Positions 33,068 through 45,927 of a stretch of DNA of 64,000 nucleotides are shown here, piece after piece (the stretch's first letter is position 1; every line of letters starts with the position of its first letter). The notes under the pieces are model-generated. The model searched no databases. It saw only the letters and a program-made list of their open reading frames with translations, and had not been told where the DNA came from. The stretch lies in the NCBI GenBank assembly GCA_002786025.1, contig NHNW01000052.1, positions 228,989 through 292,988 of the forward strand, in the 5' to 3' direction. A program made the translations under genes and the position numbers. The DNA is from Zasmidium citrigriseum (lineage: Eukaryota > Ascomycota > Dothideomycetes > Mycosphaerellales > Mycosphaerellaceae).

Positions 33068-34760
33068 ATGGAGCAGTCGTTTGCGGACCCGTTCGCAGAG
33101 GACAAGCCTAACGACCATACTGCCGACGGCCCTCCCCAAGAGCAGGGCCAGCCCGAGCATCTGGCTCCCGAGGAAACGAACCCGGCTTCTCCGCCGAGAG
33201 ATCCTAGCCCAGCCGCCAGTAGCAGCGGTGGGGAGAAGACGAATGCAGAGAAAGGGAATGGTGACGATGAAGACTCGCATCACGGTGGTGTTCTCGAGAA
33301 ATTGAAGACAGCTGCCGATGACCACGCGCCGGGTGTTGTCGACAAGATCCGAACCGCTGCCCACAAGGTACACTTCCACAACGTCAAAGCCACTGGAGTC
33401 ACGAAATTGCTCAATCCCACAACTATTCGAATGGATGCCCGGTTTGGCAGTGATCCCAGCCAAACAGACAGCCATGGTATGCACAAAGCCAAGGAGCTCG
33501 CCCTACTCTGGCGCTCCCGTGACAACCGAAAGGGCCGCAACTCGATAGCAGTACCTATGCTCCCGCCGCCAGAAGAAACGGAACAGACTCCGCTCCTGCC
33601 TTTGAGGTACACTCCTCGCCTTTCAACTAAGCTAGGCGACATTGGCACCACCCTATGGCGGATGTGTACTGTCTTTCCATACTGGGACATGGCCTTCTGG
33701 AGTGGGTGGTCGTATACGATAGGATCAGCCCTTTTCGTTGCCGACGGGGCCATGGCCTGGGGTCCCGTGGCGTTCGGAGAGACTTTCGAGAACCCGACCA
33801 CAGAAAAGTATGGTGGTATGCTTGCCCCTTGCCCATAGAAACTTGCTGGATGAAGCTAACGTCTCTCCATGCCCCCTCTGTTTCTTTTTCGGAGCGCTGT
33901 TCTATCAAGTTGGCGCCGTCGCAGCATACCTAGAAGCTGTCAATGATGGGTCGTTCCACGGCTCAGCTATGCGGCGACTCTTGGAAGGCCACGGGGACGA
34001 CATGAATAGGAAACTGCTGGACGACAAGATTCACGATTTTGTCAGTCATATTAGACCTCACCATCGAGATCGTGATGCCGAAGCTCTTGCCAATACTGTG
34101 GACCCGGAAGCTGGCTGGAATACAAAGGAGCACCGACATCTCAGACCCGGATCAATCTACCCTACTGGCAAAGCTCCAGCGCCTCGACGTGGCGGCATAG
34201 ACCTCGGCGGTGAAGAAGGCGACTCTAGCACGTACCTCACCTGGCGTTGGTGGCCGAGTTGGCATGCTCTCCGCACTCATCACGTCTATGAAATCGGCTA
34301 CATTGCGTGCACGATTCAGCTGTTTGGCGTGACTCTCTACGGAGTGACAGCCATCGTCATTCTCCCTGGAATTCTCAATAGTCTGAAACCCTGGCAAGAG
34401 CTTGGAGCGTACTGGGTGCCACAGGTGGTGGCAGCTGCTTGTTTCTTGATCGCTTCAATCATGTTCACATTCGAGACGCAAGAGAAGTGGTGGAAGCCAG
34501 AACCCAAAATTCTTGGCTGGTGGATAGGAGTATGGTCGATAATCGGCTCCGTTGGCTTCGAGCTGTGTGCTGGCTTTGGAATTCCATCTGGATCCAAACA
34601 CTGGGCGGCATACCAGAGTGACCTGTCCAGCATGTGGGGATCGGCTGCTTACCTTATCGGCAGTTTCCTACAGTGGTATGAGGCTCTAAGTAAGAACCCG
34701 ATCGAAGAGCTGTTCAGCGAGCCTGGAGAGATGAAGTCGTACCAGGTGCATCCCATTTGA
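33068..34760 (+). CDS. Fungal polytopic integral membrane protein
   Basis: Two exons, 33068-33815 and 33895-34760, give 537 residues. The splice (GTATGC donor, GCTAAC branch, GGAG acceptor) joins TTEKYG to ALFYQVGAVAAYLEA. Residues 1-75 are acidic, Pro/Ser-rich and probably cytosolic. About six hydrophobic segments follow, around YTIGSALFVADGAMAWG, ALFYQVGAVAAYLE, IACTIQLFGVTLYGVTAIVI, VVAAACFLIASIMF, WWIGVWSIIGSVGFELCAGF and GSAAYLIGSFLQWYEAL, separated by a long charged loop with repeated His/Asp/Arg. Such proteins are annotated only as integral membrane proteins in ascomycetes. The last segment (G-x-x-x-YLIGS-x-x-QW) faintly recalls YrhK-type domains, which I cannot confirm. Confidence 0.8.
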
Positions 34761-35414
34761 GTGATTGCAGCGACTTGCTTACCAGGGGCGGATCGATTCG
34801 ACACTCATGCACTGGATTGATACAGAGCCCAGCATGGCCCGGACCACATCCTCCTCGTGGCCGACCCTCCAGTCCGCCGATTGCGCCAAACTTTTTTCAC
34901 TGGACCCAAAGCGCCTGAAAGTGAGGTACTACTGAATTTGCATACTAGCCACCGCGCCATGTCCCAACGGAAAGGCGTAACTCGATGAACGTCAAGCCGA
35001 TCACCAAACTCCGCCAGCAGCGACAGCATACCGAGCCAGAGCAACATTTGAAGCAGTGACGTGTGGTTTGAAAGCGACACACTTTTTATGGCATTCGGAG
35101 ACGAATTCAATCTTGGCCTTTTGGGTGATGTTGAAGGCGTCAGACCCATGCAGTCGCGCGCACCATTGGAATGCCCAGTGTGGACACCATTTAGCGCCAT
35201 CGCCAATACATTGATTCTGAAACACTCTCTTATTCGCCGTCCCAGATCCCACTGTCGTGCGAACGCATGCGGTTGCGCCAAGCTTTGGGTGGAATGGAAT
35301 GCAAGGAGAACATGCTGACTTCCTAATCTTCTCACCAGCAGCCGAACATCGTTCAGCCTCAAATACTCACCGATCTTACAATCGTGGCATACCTGGATCG
35401 ATTTGCCTTCCAAG
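34761..35414. other. Intergenic stretch, no supported gene
   Basis: About 650 bp between two plus-strand genes. A minus-strand frame of about 200 codons here (34805-35422) has no motif and overlaps the next gene's start, so it is not called. Confidence 0.5.
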
Positions 35415-37974
35415 ATGAGCATGCCTCGATCACTGATCAGCAGCTATGCTCAATACAAAGAAGACACTGAATACTGGCAAGACTGGCTGAGCGAGGAGGC
35501 TATGGAATGCGATGACGGCGCACCTGTTGCGACGAGTAGCCCGGCGGATCCCCGCAGACCAGTGGATTCGGCAAGGGTACTTCAACGAGCGAGCCCTAGG
35601 AAAGGCCAAAAGAGAAAGGCTGCGAGGAGAAACAGTGCCATGCCAAAAATGGGATACGCCTTCACAACGAAAGAGCTTCACGACATGATTCGCAAGTGCG
35701 CGTCTCATGGTAGAACTATGCCTGAAGAGGTCCACTTCAGGCTGAGGCGTGCTATCAAGCAGCGCAAATTTTCCAACAAGTTGTCCCGCGAATGCTGGCC
35801 AGACTCTGATCGTCATGAAGGACATGAATTCTTCTTATCGCTGATGGGAAGTAGTCTGTGTCTTTGCCCCGCAAAGGATGAAAGAGAATCAAGCGTCTTT
35901 TGGCAAGTCTCTCGCAAACATTGAGCTCCAGTCATGGATCTGACATATATACAGCAACAGGTTTGACCGGTTGAATGTGGAAGACGTCGATGATGATGTG
36001 GAGACCACGAGAACGATGCCCTCTCCGCCCTCTCCAGCTAAGGCCTCTTGGCACACCGGTGCGCTCGACGAGGACAAACAGGCCGAGAAGGAAGCAGACG
36101 AGGTGTTTCGCGCCATTTGCTTCTTCAAGGACTTGCATGATATCGAGGAGGAGATATGGAAGACATGGAAGATGTTCACGGATGGTCAAATCAGCTTGAG
36201 CGTTGCCGCTATCTCAACCCAGGCCGGCCTGGATGCCTGCAGACAAGTGGCCAAAGACTTGGAGAAGAAGGAGAGGAAGAGAGAGAACGAGAAGCATGAA
36301 GAGGGTAACTACTTTCGATCAGATCCGGGCATCCGGTTTTCTATGGCAATCATGGAAGACGTCCAAAAGCGATGCCAGGACTCTGAAGCAACAGCCCATA
36401 CTCTAGCGGAAGAGCTCGGACGAGGAGACTTTGGATACCTGCGAGCGACTCGCACTCTCCTCAAGTTTTGTGATGCTCTCGGTGAATGGCGCGAACGCAA
36501 CATAAGCTGGCCCCCTTCAATACCATCACACAAATTTGCCAGCGGACTGGATCAAGATAACCATCATAGCGACAGACTGGACGATTTCAGACTTACTCAA
36601 ATTCTACTCGAACTTCAGCTTATGGACATCCTGAAGACAGAGCTTCTCGCGGGGACGCGCAGGGACGGGATCCCATGGGTGGAAGACGAACTCATGAAAA
36701 GCACGAGAAGACTTTGGCATGGCGATAGGGACTTCAGCGTTCAGGCCATGTTCACTTGCCAAATAGTCATGGACATCCTCAAGATATGCGGACACGGACA
36801 TCAACCACCCTTCTACGAACACCTCCTCAGCTCGGCCAGAAGAATAGACAAGACATTCGGCTTTTCAGTCGATCAGGGGAATCTCGTCCGGACAGGCGAT
36901 GTCAGATTCTTCGACACCAATGAAGAGGACATCAACAATGTCTTTCTTCTAGTTCGGCGCCATATAACGAATCCAACGTTGATCATGGCCAAGGAACATT
37001 GGCTCTCCCGCAGGCCTGACATAAGCATTCCCGAGAAGCCATCCCACGGCAGTCCTGAAGGTTCTAATCCTGGAACGACTGGAACTCATGCTGCTGGAGA
37101 TGCAAGGCCGGGGTCGCAGGATCACGTACCGCCCTCCATGGATCCGAAGTTCCTGCTGACGCATAATCCTCTGCACTGCGGCTCTCTCGGTCTACACTTG
37201 ACCGTATCCACAGAGAAGGCGGGGATTTCCCTGGCCAACAAACATGGAACCATTTTTGCAGCGGCTCATTTATACAATGCGTTGCGCCAGCTACACTCGG
37301 TCGAACTTGTATGGCCAGAGATGGACAGAGTTATGACCATACACAAAGGAGCGTTCTTCGCAGACAACACCCCGACAACGCCAGAAGAAATGTGGAAAAG
37401 GCTCCTTTACCGAGCTGGACTTCATGAGAGGATATACAAGTCAAAGCGAAGTTCACTGTGGCAGATGCAACCATGCGGAGCTTCTCAACATCTGATGCAG
37501 CTAATTGAAAGCACAGCCTCGGTCGACCATGTTTTCACCAAGTTGGAGAGCTACCTAGAAGGGCGTAACACTACCCGAAGTTTCGAAGCGCATCGAAAGC
37601 GGCAGCTCAACCCGAGACAGTTCATGCGCCGACTACAAGAGCTTCTGCCAGAAGTGATGGCCGACATAGAGATTGATTACATCGGATTGACCAAGAAGTG
37701 CACGGCGCTAATCGACGCCATTCGTGCCGCTGTTACAAACAACTCTGATGGCCGAGGCATTGTTCTCCCAAACCTGGGGTATGAGGAAACGCTCAGTGTG
37801 GAACATTTTTACATGGTCCATGAGATCCTGATGGATAATGCCGAGGAATACGCTGCGCACCAGAAGCAGAAGAGAGCACCCGATTTTCATGGCGGAGCAG
37901 CGCTTCGGATCACTGGAACGGTATTTGACAAGTTCTACAAGACGCATGCCATCGGGGATTATGCAGTGCGTTGA
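35415..37974 (+). CDS. DUF6604-type large hypothetical protein
   Basis: Two exons, 35415-35857 and 35955-37974, give 820 residues. The N-terminus MSMPRSLISSYAQYKEDTEY is the characteristic opening of fungal DUF6604 proteins (an SYxQYKxDT motif followed by a W-LA/SE helix). The proposed splice (GTGTCT donor, CTGAC branch, ACAG acceptor) leads into NRFDRLNVEDVDDD, also typical of the family. The exact donor is less certain than the acceptor. The rest is mostly helical, with a basic Lys/Arg patch near residues 65-75, a charged helix near KDLEKKERKRENEKH, and no transmembrane segment. Function is unknown. The gene ends 136 bp from the convergent P450 gene. Confidence 0.8.
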
Positions 37975-38109
37975 GGAGGTGTGGTCACATGCTAGTACAT
38001 TTAGCGTTAGACCTAGTCGAACTTTAATTTGACAGCACGATTTCCACGCCAAGCTCCGTCAGGCCTCCCAAACGCCAGCGTCAAACCGTAAATGCGTGTC
38101 CAACAACTT

Positions 38110-39837
38110 CTATGTGTTGGATAGTTCAATCTCTTCCTCCCTTCGCCGGATCTGGAGCTCTGCTTGCGGATGGAAGAGGTAGTTGCCCTCGATCACCATC
38201 GATCGCTTAGGCTTCTCGCCTGGAACAACTCGCCAGTCATACTTGAGCAGCAGGTGACAAAGAGCGATTTTCATCTCGTTCGCGACGAAGAATCTCCTGC
38301 AACAAGGTCAGCTCACGTGCGAACGAACGTAATGTAATGGTCAGATCGCACCCTGGACAAGCGTGAGTGCCCAGTCCAAATGCCATGAACTCAGGATTGA
38401 CAGTTACAAACTGCCAGTCGTTGTTCTTCTCCTTATTTTCGCGCATGCTGACAAAACGATTTGGAATAAATGTGTGAGGGTCGGGATAAAGGTTAGGGTC
38501 GAAGAATTTAGATTCGACCATGAGACGGGCACCTTTTGGAATCTTGGTGCCATCGGAGAGAACAACCTCTTCGATGGCATACCGATTCAGATTTGCTATT
38601 TCCATGTCAGTAGAGGCCGTGCAGTTGATCGTATGGAAAGGGAATCGAACCCGCAGGGCGATGGAAGCGTTGAGACTCTTTCATGACACTGTCCATGAAC
38701 TTGAGCTGATACAACGCCGCCTTTGTCCAGCCGTGCTCTCCTATCGTGGAGACGACCTCCTCTCTCAGGGGTTGAATAATCTCAGGATGTTCGGCGATAT
38801 CGACCAACAGGTGACACATAGCTTCGTTCGTAGTTTGAATGGCAGCTACCGAAAGCGCAAGTTGTCCGGCCACGAGATCATAGTCCTTGCCTTTCGACAA
38901 CTCTACCATCCAGCCAATGGCATCCGCTGTCTTTGGAGGCTTACGTCCTTCTGCCAGAGCCTGCTGGGCTGCTGTTCTTCGTCGCTGAACCTCATCGGTG
39001 ACGAGAACTTGAGCGAGTCGATATTGTTCCCGGACCTTTGCGCAGCTCGGCATGAAATACTGCATTACACGCCTTGTGAAAGCCGGTAGTGCTCGTAGCT
39101 CGCGGGATGCTAGGAACACACCCACTGCGTACTGGCTTGTGATATCCAGCCATTGTCTGTCCCTGCAAAGAGGCTTTCCCAGAAAGGTTCGCGATGACAT
39201 GCGTGCGATGAGCTCAACAACATCCTTCTTGACGTTGATAGTGTGCCATTCTTTATTATCTCCGTAGATATCGTGGACGGCATCAGTGGCTTCTTCGACC
39301 AAGTCGGCGGTGATGAGACCCAGCGATTGCGTGAGTCTGATCCGGACGGTCTCTTGGATCATAGTGTTCGATTCATGCTCGAAAACAACTTTGATGGCTT
39401 CGAAGCCTGGAAAATGGGCGAAGAAGTCTTGAGCAAATGCTCCGTTCAATGATAGACGAGAATCGTTTCGAACTTCGTTAGCAAACTTGTTAGGTAGGAT
39501 GATCCTAAAGTGAAGGGCACATCATCAGCATTGGTCTAAGGTGCTGGTCTCAGCTACGACTCCAGCACACATACCTGGGTCCTGTCCCACTGATGATCTG
39601 GAAAGCCTGGTTTGAGTATCTCTTGTAGCCTTCCTCAAGCGTCTCATTGCCACGCTCGTAAAAGCTAATCTTAGGTCTGAGTCCATCGACTGTGAGTACC
39701 GGGAACCCAGCCAGTGGTCTCTCTGCGACAAGAAGAGAGTACAAGCTAGCGAGGAGTCCCACCGCGAGTGCTCCAACCAGTATCTGCAGCGAGATGGGGA
39801 TACCCTCAAAGACGACGTTGCCGAATAACGATTCCAT
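38110..39837 (-). CDS. Cytochrome P450 monooxygenase
   Basis: Membrane-anchored haem monooxygenase of 515 residues, in four exons: 39837-39575, 39504-38651, 38595-38352 and 38296-38110. An N-terminal anchor (LQILVGALAVGLLASLYSLL) is followed by a short proline-poor hinge. The I-helix near residue 310 reads LSVAAIQTTNE, a variant of the A/G-G-x-D/E-T-T motif in which Asn replaces the usual residue after TT. The K-helix ExxR is E365-R368 (KESQR). The haem-binding loop is FGLGTHACPGRFF with ligand Cys452, and its codons are split by the last intron. The layout resembles ent-kaurene-oxidase-like or other fungal secondary-metabolism P450s. The substrate cannot be predicted, and no terpene cyclase, PKS or NRPS gene is in the window. 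Confidence 0.94.
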
Positions 39838-40531
39838 CTCTGCACAATTGAGATGCAGTAAGGTGGTCAGCGGGAAGCAACTGGGACCAGCGACTGAATA
39901 TAAGACGCATGACCTTTGTCAGCGTATTCAGAGTGGCAGGCCCATCGTGGTATAGGATGCGCAGCTGGCCTGTCGTGTATTTGGATCTTTCAAAACCACG
40001 AGAGGCGAAAGCTTGTTGATTTGACATTTCCACCATCCAGGCGCAGCTTTCGCTGATGATTGGGGTGATTCATCTTTGAAGGAGTCTCACGTTCGCATTT
40101 ACCTACTCCTCAAAGCTGATGTTTCTCAATGGACTTTCAGGGTCTCCGCTCAATCAGCTTTGCCCTAGATGATCGATGTCAGACAGGTGCTACCTTCCGG
40201 GCTGTTCCCTGCGCAGTCGAGGATTTACGAAACACTCCCGGATGATCGGGATCGCATACGGTAGCCCAGGGTAGTCATTGGAACGAAAAACAGACAGGCA
40301 TAGTTCGGTGTATCCTGCACATCAAATCAACGTTCCATTCATACACATTATCCTAATCATGAAGTGAACTACCCCGGCGGGACTGACCGTTCCGCAATGG
40401 TAGTAAGTGCTCGTCTCTATAAATGATCATGCTGCGTCGTGAATGTATTATAGCTCGACCGCCGAATGCGAGCGCCACGTCAAGCGTGAAGTGCTAGACA
40501 TCAAATTCATCAAATGCATGCTGGAACGTGC
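39838..40531. other. Intergenic stretch, no supported gene
   Basis: About 690 bp between two minus-strand genes; contains the P450 promoter and the 3' end of the secreted-protein transcript. No motif recognised. Confidence 0.5.
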
Positions 40532-42209
40532 TCATAGAGTTGGGCACACAATCTCGGTAATTGTGGTTGGGATGGTGAGGACAGTTGTAGAGGCAGCGTC
40601 ACGGCCTAGGATGCCAATGTCAAGTGACGTCGAGGTCGAGGTCGTCGTGGCGTATGCGGTGGATGTTGCGGTCTCGGTAGTGTATGTCGTGTAGGTGGTA
40701 TCTCCGGTATAGATTGTCGAAGTTTCACTGAGATACCACTTCTGTCAGCCACAATACTTGCTTGTCTAGAATATGCGTCCAGGGCTTATACATACCTATC
40801 GGGGTGGCGTTTAGCGAGAGCGTTGGCGCCGTGGAGGTATGCAGCTCGCTCCTTAACAAATGCACGCTTCAGATCATCATCGATGGAACGACCTTCGATG
40901 ATAGCCTTGCGGAATTTCGCTGAAGCTCCCAGTGCTGGCATTTGGGTTGCCCGTGGCGCCAGGGCTTCTGAAACCTGCAGGAAAGTAAGCATACGTCCTA
41001 AATGGAATGATCGCTTCACTGTACCTTTCCAATAATTTCGGCCACGAGGTTGTCAAGCTCCTCTCCAAGCACCGAAGGCACGATCTTTGCGATGGGGTCG
41101 GGAGCGTAGTGCCAGGACTTGCTTGCAGTAGCGGTTGCAGACGTAGAAGCCGGGGACGATCCAGTAGCAGAGCATGAGGTACCATTCTGTGTCAAGATGC
41201 TCGTCACGGCCAAGTAAGATGTGATCGTAGCGACCCCATCCGACCCAGTGGTAGTTCCGCCGATCGGAATAGATACGCTGGCTGGAACCGATGCGCTGGC
41301 AGAGCCACTTGTCGACGAGGCAGAGGCGTAAGAGTCGGAAGACGAGGGCGTGTAATATGTCGAGGATGTGTAATATGTGGAGGAAGTGTAGTATGTCGAG
41401 GACGTGTAGTATGTCGAGGACGTGTAGTACGACGAAGACGATGAGTCTGTCGAGGAGCCAGAAGATGACGAAGATGTCGAAGACGAAGAGCTGTTGCTGC
41501 TTCCAAGAACAGTCGTTGTGTAAGCCTCAATCGAAGTCGATGTCGTCGTTGTTGTCGTTGTCTCGCTGACAGTTGAAGTGATCGTGGGCGCTGCGGACAC
41601 TGTAGCCACGGGCTGACCGACGGAAATGCTGAAGTCCCTCTGGTATGCGATGGGTGTGCCGTTGCCATTGTTCGAAACCACAAGTACTACAGAGCGTCAA
41701 TGAGTGAGTGGTCTGCGTAGCATATCGTCGCTGTCGGGTGGTGCACTTACACGACCAGTCTCCGGAGTACATGTTGGAGCTCGTCCAATTGCCGCAAGTC
41801 ACGAGCATGTCGGTGTCTGAGGGCTGCATGTTGGTCTGCGAGCATTCGCTTTGGTCGCCATTGGGGTCCACAATGACCTGGAAGGAAAAAGGGAAGGTCA
41901 GTACATGCGTCAGGTATGACCTCCACTGTAAACATACGTTATGAGCGATGTCGTTCGTGCAACCGCTGAACTGTTGGGTCGCCGTGAAAGTGTTGTTCAT
42001 GTTCTGGTCTAACAAACAGAAGGTGAGAGTGTCAGCACTTGTCTTTCGCATGCGGTAACTTCTGATCCTGGTCTCTTACTCTGGAAATACGATCCGCCAT
42101 CCTGGTAATCAACTCCGTAAGACTGGCAGGTGTTGTTGGAAGAGTCGTCGCCGAGGGCAGTTCCGGCAAGCGCCAGAACGAGCGCAGCACAGGTCGAAAC
42201 GAAGGCCAT
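40532..42209 (-). CDS. Secreted Ser/Thr-rich cell-surface protein
   Basis: Six exons, 42209-42080, 42008-41938, 41877-41751, 41686-41025, 40974-40796 and 40727-40532, give 454 residues with all phases matching. The signal peptide is MAFVSTCAALVLALAGTALG. A compact Cys-containing module follows (residues about 28-120: NTCQSYGVDYQDGGSYFQ, FSGCTNDIAHNVIVDPNGDQ, CGNWTSSNMYSGDWSLLVVS), a recurring fungal secreted domain. Then comes a long Thr/Ser tract for O-glycosylation with about five YYTSST repeats, a second Ser/Ala stretch, and a helical segment after the tract (SAKFRKAIIEGRSIDDDLKR). The C-terminus is again Thr-rich and ends IVCPTL. No clear GPI tail is seen. A wall-associated or secreted role is inferred. 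Confidence 0.85.
41350..41439 (-). repeat. 18-bp tandem repeat encoding YYTSST
   Basis: Five head-to-tail 18-bp units at 41350-41367, 41368-41385, 41386-41403, 41404-41421 and 41422-41439. Two are identical and the others differ by a few bases. Each encodes a Tyr-Tyr-Thr-Ser-Ser-Thr-like hexapeptide in the Ser/Thr tract of the secreted protein. Unit length is a multiple of three, so copy-number change would keep frame. Confidence 0.85.
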
Positions 42210-44106
42210 GGTATAGAGCGAGTGAATGGCGATAGTGACTGTGTTCTCGAGTGATTCGAATTGTGTGACACCGGCTTGGCGACAGAGAGATCACTGCAGA
42301 GGGAAGAAGACCAGGTGCGGCCGTCGGGCAGGTATATCGCATGGCCAACGAAAACCGCTCGCTCAGCGGCCTATCCAGGTTGGTACAAATGCCTCCAAAG
42401 TGATTGCCTAATGGGGCAGTAGACTCAACGGCCAGCGCAGATCGTCCTCTATCATCTTCGAAGACGTTGGAGACGAACTCGTCCCTTGCAGTCAGCGCTT
42501 TTGGAAACGCCTCATAGATAGCGACGGAGCTTTACGGTGCACACTGTGGGTACAATTGTGCTCAATAATGCTCATCGAGTCATTACTGCTCGGTGTCGAG
42601 ATCATCAATTTCCTTCTTTCTCTGCTGGCGGCGGGGCTCTCATCTTCATGGGTTCCGAAGGTTTGGAAGTTTCCCCGGGGCATCCATTGGCCACCCAGCA
42701 GATGGAATAGCCGCTCTTGTCCGTGATAATTTTTGGACGCATGCTTGATGATGGTCTTGTCTGTTGCGTTGATGAGAGAGTGTTTCAAGAGCCGCGGAGG
42801 GAGAGGTGTAGTCAAACGGCTAGCCGGATAGCCGAAGCCAAACGGCGACCGGGTAAAGTCAAACCCTTTTCACGTCTATTTTCCGACCTCACGAATGGTG
42901 ATCTACACGCCCTCAACTTCCAAATGTGCAAACATGTGAGCGTACGTCACGCAGGGCTGCTTGCCGATTCCCGTCCTCTGCGATTCTTGCTGGTTTGGCG
43001 GTTGCGTTCTTCCGATGCCGATGTCGAGCACCAAACAGTTGCTGGGCACACATGGCGCGATGATCACTGCTGATCTCCTCGCGACACTCTTGGTCTGGCC
43101 ATCCAGGCGCCAAGACGATGTCTTCTCCTCCTGCTGTTGTCAAGGAGATGCCACGGCTCTTGGGAGATGCCGTCTCTGTAATGATAGGACTTCTGAAAAG
43201 CTGGACAGCCTCCTTCCGCAATTCTGACGGCCATCTTCATGAATCCTGTCTCAGCTGGCCACGCGTCTCAGCAGAATGCGACAGCCACTCAAGGGGGATT
43301 TGATGAAGTCAACGTCGATCGAGCCGAGTCCCGGACGCTGGACCGATACCATTTCGAGTCTTACTTGATGACGGAATGCTCAGGCGCAATTACTGCCATT
43401 GTCGTCTGGTTTTCAGTCAGCGACAAGTCGAGACAAGGATGACAATTCGCGGCTGTATCTCACCATGTCGAAAACTGCGTCGTCCTAGGCATATGTGTTC
43501 ATGCTACAAGGCCTGGTCCTCGAGGGCATCCAAAAAGCACTGCACAGACGACTTGCGTTGCACGAGGATTACACGCTCCACGTGAACTGCGTGAAACAGC
43601 ACTTCAAAAATCATTGTACCGCTGAGCCGACTGCCAGCACAGCCAATGTCAAGATGATCTCAAACTTGAGGCATGATCTTGACCGCAGTCGCATTTGGTC
43701 GATCATTCGAAGATTCTCGTTTGTACCCTTGCGTTCAACATGCAAGTCCCTGGGAGTCCATTTGAATATGCAAAGATCAACGATATCACGGCTTCGGTCG
43801 TCAAATCCGTGGATCTCGGAACCACCGCAGTCTTCAGCAGCACCTTCTTGATGCTGTAGCTCCACTGTTCTTGTACTTCGCCTTGCAAATCCGAGACCTG
43901 GCGTCGACAGCCTGCGTCTGCCAATCTTTGGGTCCCGGGACTGAGCAGATGCATTACGTTGAGATGGCTGCCAATGCGCCTTTCCGTTGGCACTTTCAGA
44001 TCGATACAATGCATACGTGCAACGCGATGATCAATCAAATCCAGAGAGCATATTACCAGGACCGATTCCATGCAATGATGCTAAGACTTGAGATCTAACA
44101 GGCAAA
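42210..44106. other. Long divergent intergenic region, no supported gene
   Basis: About 1.9 kb between the secreted-protein gene (minus) and the permease gene (plus). Short frames only; none with motifs or a convincing splice partner. Holds both promoters. Confidence 0.55.
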
Positions 44107-45927
44107 ATGCAGACTCCATCCTCTGATGAAAAGTCAGATGTGCAAGCAGTAGAAACCCCATCGAATCATCAGCATGAAGGCGCGAGGCCTGGACAAGACG
44201 ACGTGAGTGAACATAGCCCACAGCCACGGCTGACGCTGTCTCAGACTGACAATTGATAGTTCCCTGACTATGACGATACCGAAATCCGGCGTATTCTGAG
44301 AAAGGTCGACTGGCGCCTGTTACCTCTACTGGCGTTGCTTTATCTACTGTCGTTCCTTGACCGTGAGTCGCTTTCCAAGGGCTGTTCCCATCGATCTGAC
44401 CATTTCCAGGGAGCAATGTCGCGAATGCCAAAGTGGCGGGCATGAACGAGGAACTCGAGCTGACGGGCCCTCAGTATAATATGATCTTGACAGGTAGTTG
44501 GCGTGGGCAGACAACAGGCGTCGGGAACAGACTGACCTCCGGCCAGTCTTCTTCTTCCCCTACGCATTTTTCGAAGTTCCGTCCAACGTGGTGCTAAAGC
44601 TTATCAGGCCCTCGTTGTGGATTTCAATCCTTATGGTCTGCTGGGGCATCGTCATGACATGTCAAGGCCTGGTCAAGAATTATGAGCAGCTCATCACGAC
44701 TCGTGTTCTCCTGGGGCTTTTCGAATCGGGTTTCTTTCCCGCGGCTTCCTACCTCCTGACAACGTGGTGCGTGAGGATTGGAAGCTTGGAGAGCGCGATA
44801 CTGATTGATGAAGGTACTGCCGCTTCGAAATACAGACAAGACTGGCGATATTCTTTTCTGCCGCATCGGCTGCCAGCGCTTTCTCGGGCTTGCTTGCTTT
44901 TGGAATCCAGCGTATGGAAGGAGTGGCAGGATACTCTGGATGGAGATGGATGTAAGTGGCCGCCGTTTTGCGACTGAATTTGGTTGACCGACAGCCGATA
45001 AGCTTCATCCTGGAAGGACTCATCACAGTGATCGTCGGTGCTGTCCTGTACTGGCTGCTGGCCGATTCTCCACAGACAGCCAGCTTTCTCGAACCCTGGG
45101 AAGCCAACTGTATCAATCGACGTCTGGAAAAGGACGCGGGCACTTCGATGGGCAGCGTTGGGATTGACGACAAGTTCAGCTGGAAGGTATTTCGGTCAGC
45201 GTTGCTCGAGTGGAAGATCTGGGTGGTAAGTGGATGGACAGAGACGAATGATGATCCTTAACTGACATTGCGGAAGGCTGTCATCGTATGGTGGGGAAAC
45301 GGCATTCCAATATATGGCTTCACATTCTCGGCGCCAACAATCATTCACGATCTTGGATACAGCGCCGCCAACGCCCAATTGCTCACAGTTCCGATCTATG
45401 CTCTCGGAGTGATCGCTACTATCTTCTTCTCCTGGTGCGCAGACAAACGTCAAACCCGGTGGATCTTCATAATTCTCCCCTACAGCATTGCTGCAGTCGG
45501 TTTCCTGGGGCTTCTTGCCGTTCCTCATCCTCGTCTTCCAGGCCTGACTTACGCTTTACTGTTCTGCATCCCGGCTGGAATCTACGCAGGTCTGATCGGT
45601 ATACTGAGCTGGATCGGCAACAATCTTGCTCCTAGCTGGAAACGGGCCATTGGAATGGGTCTCTTGACCTCAATCGGCAATACAGGTGGTCTCATCGGGA
45701 GCAATATCTTCCAGGAACACCAGGCACCTAATTATTGGCTCGGATATGGTTTTTGTTTCGGTATCCTCGTTGCTGCGATCTTGAGCACTGTCGTTCTTCG
45801 TGTAGCCTACGCTCGGGAGAACAAGAAACGGGAGGGGTGGACCGAAGACGACGTCAAGGCCAGATATACTGAGGCGGAGCTAGTTCAACTTGGCGACAAG
45901 AATCCGCTGTACCGATATGTAGTCTGA
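44107..45927 (+). CDS. MFS permease, anion:cation symporter family (nicotinate-permease-like)
   Basis: Seven exons keep frame: 44107-44202, 44260-44362, 44410-44493, 44547-44766, 44814-44951, 45003-45225 and 45277-45927, giving 504 residues. TM1 is VDWRLLPLLALLYLLSFLDR with the family motif LDRSNVANAKVAGM. Later come FFFPYAFFEVPSNVVLKLIR, GLFESGFFPAASYLLTTWYC, and GYSGWRWIFILEGLITVIVG, all diagnostic of the ACS branch that includes yeast Tna1 and Dal5. The C-terminus LGDKNPLYRYVV matches ACS permeases. The TTW/YCRFEIQTR junction requires a 47-nt intron with a GTGCGT donor; without it the frame breaks. A carboxylate-type substrate is expected, but its identity cannot be read. Confidence 0.92.

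Noticed and set aside
34805..35422. Minus-strand frame of about 205 codons
   Set aside because: No motif, and it overlaps the start of the better-supported DUF6604 gene.
38641..38655. tRNA-like B-box (GGTTCGATTCC on the minus strand)
   Set aside because: It spans an exon/intron border of the P450 gene, and no acceptor stem, D-arm or A-box lies at the right distance.
29984..45927. An itaconate or secondary-metabolite cluster made of the CadA-like gene, P450 and MFS permease
   Set aside because: The genes are 6-15 kb apart with unrelated genes between. The permease is ACS-type rather than an itaconate exporter, and no mitochondrial carrier or backbone synthase is present.
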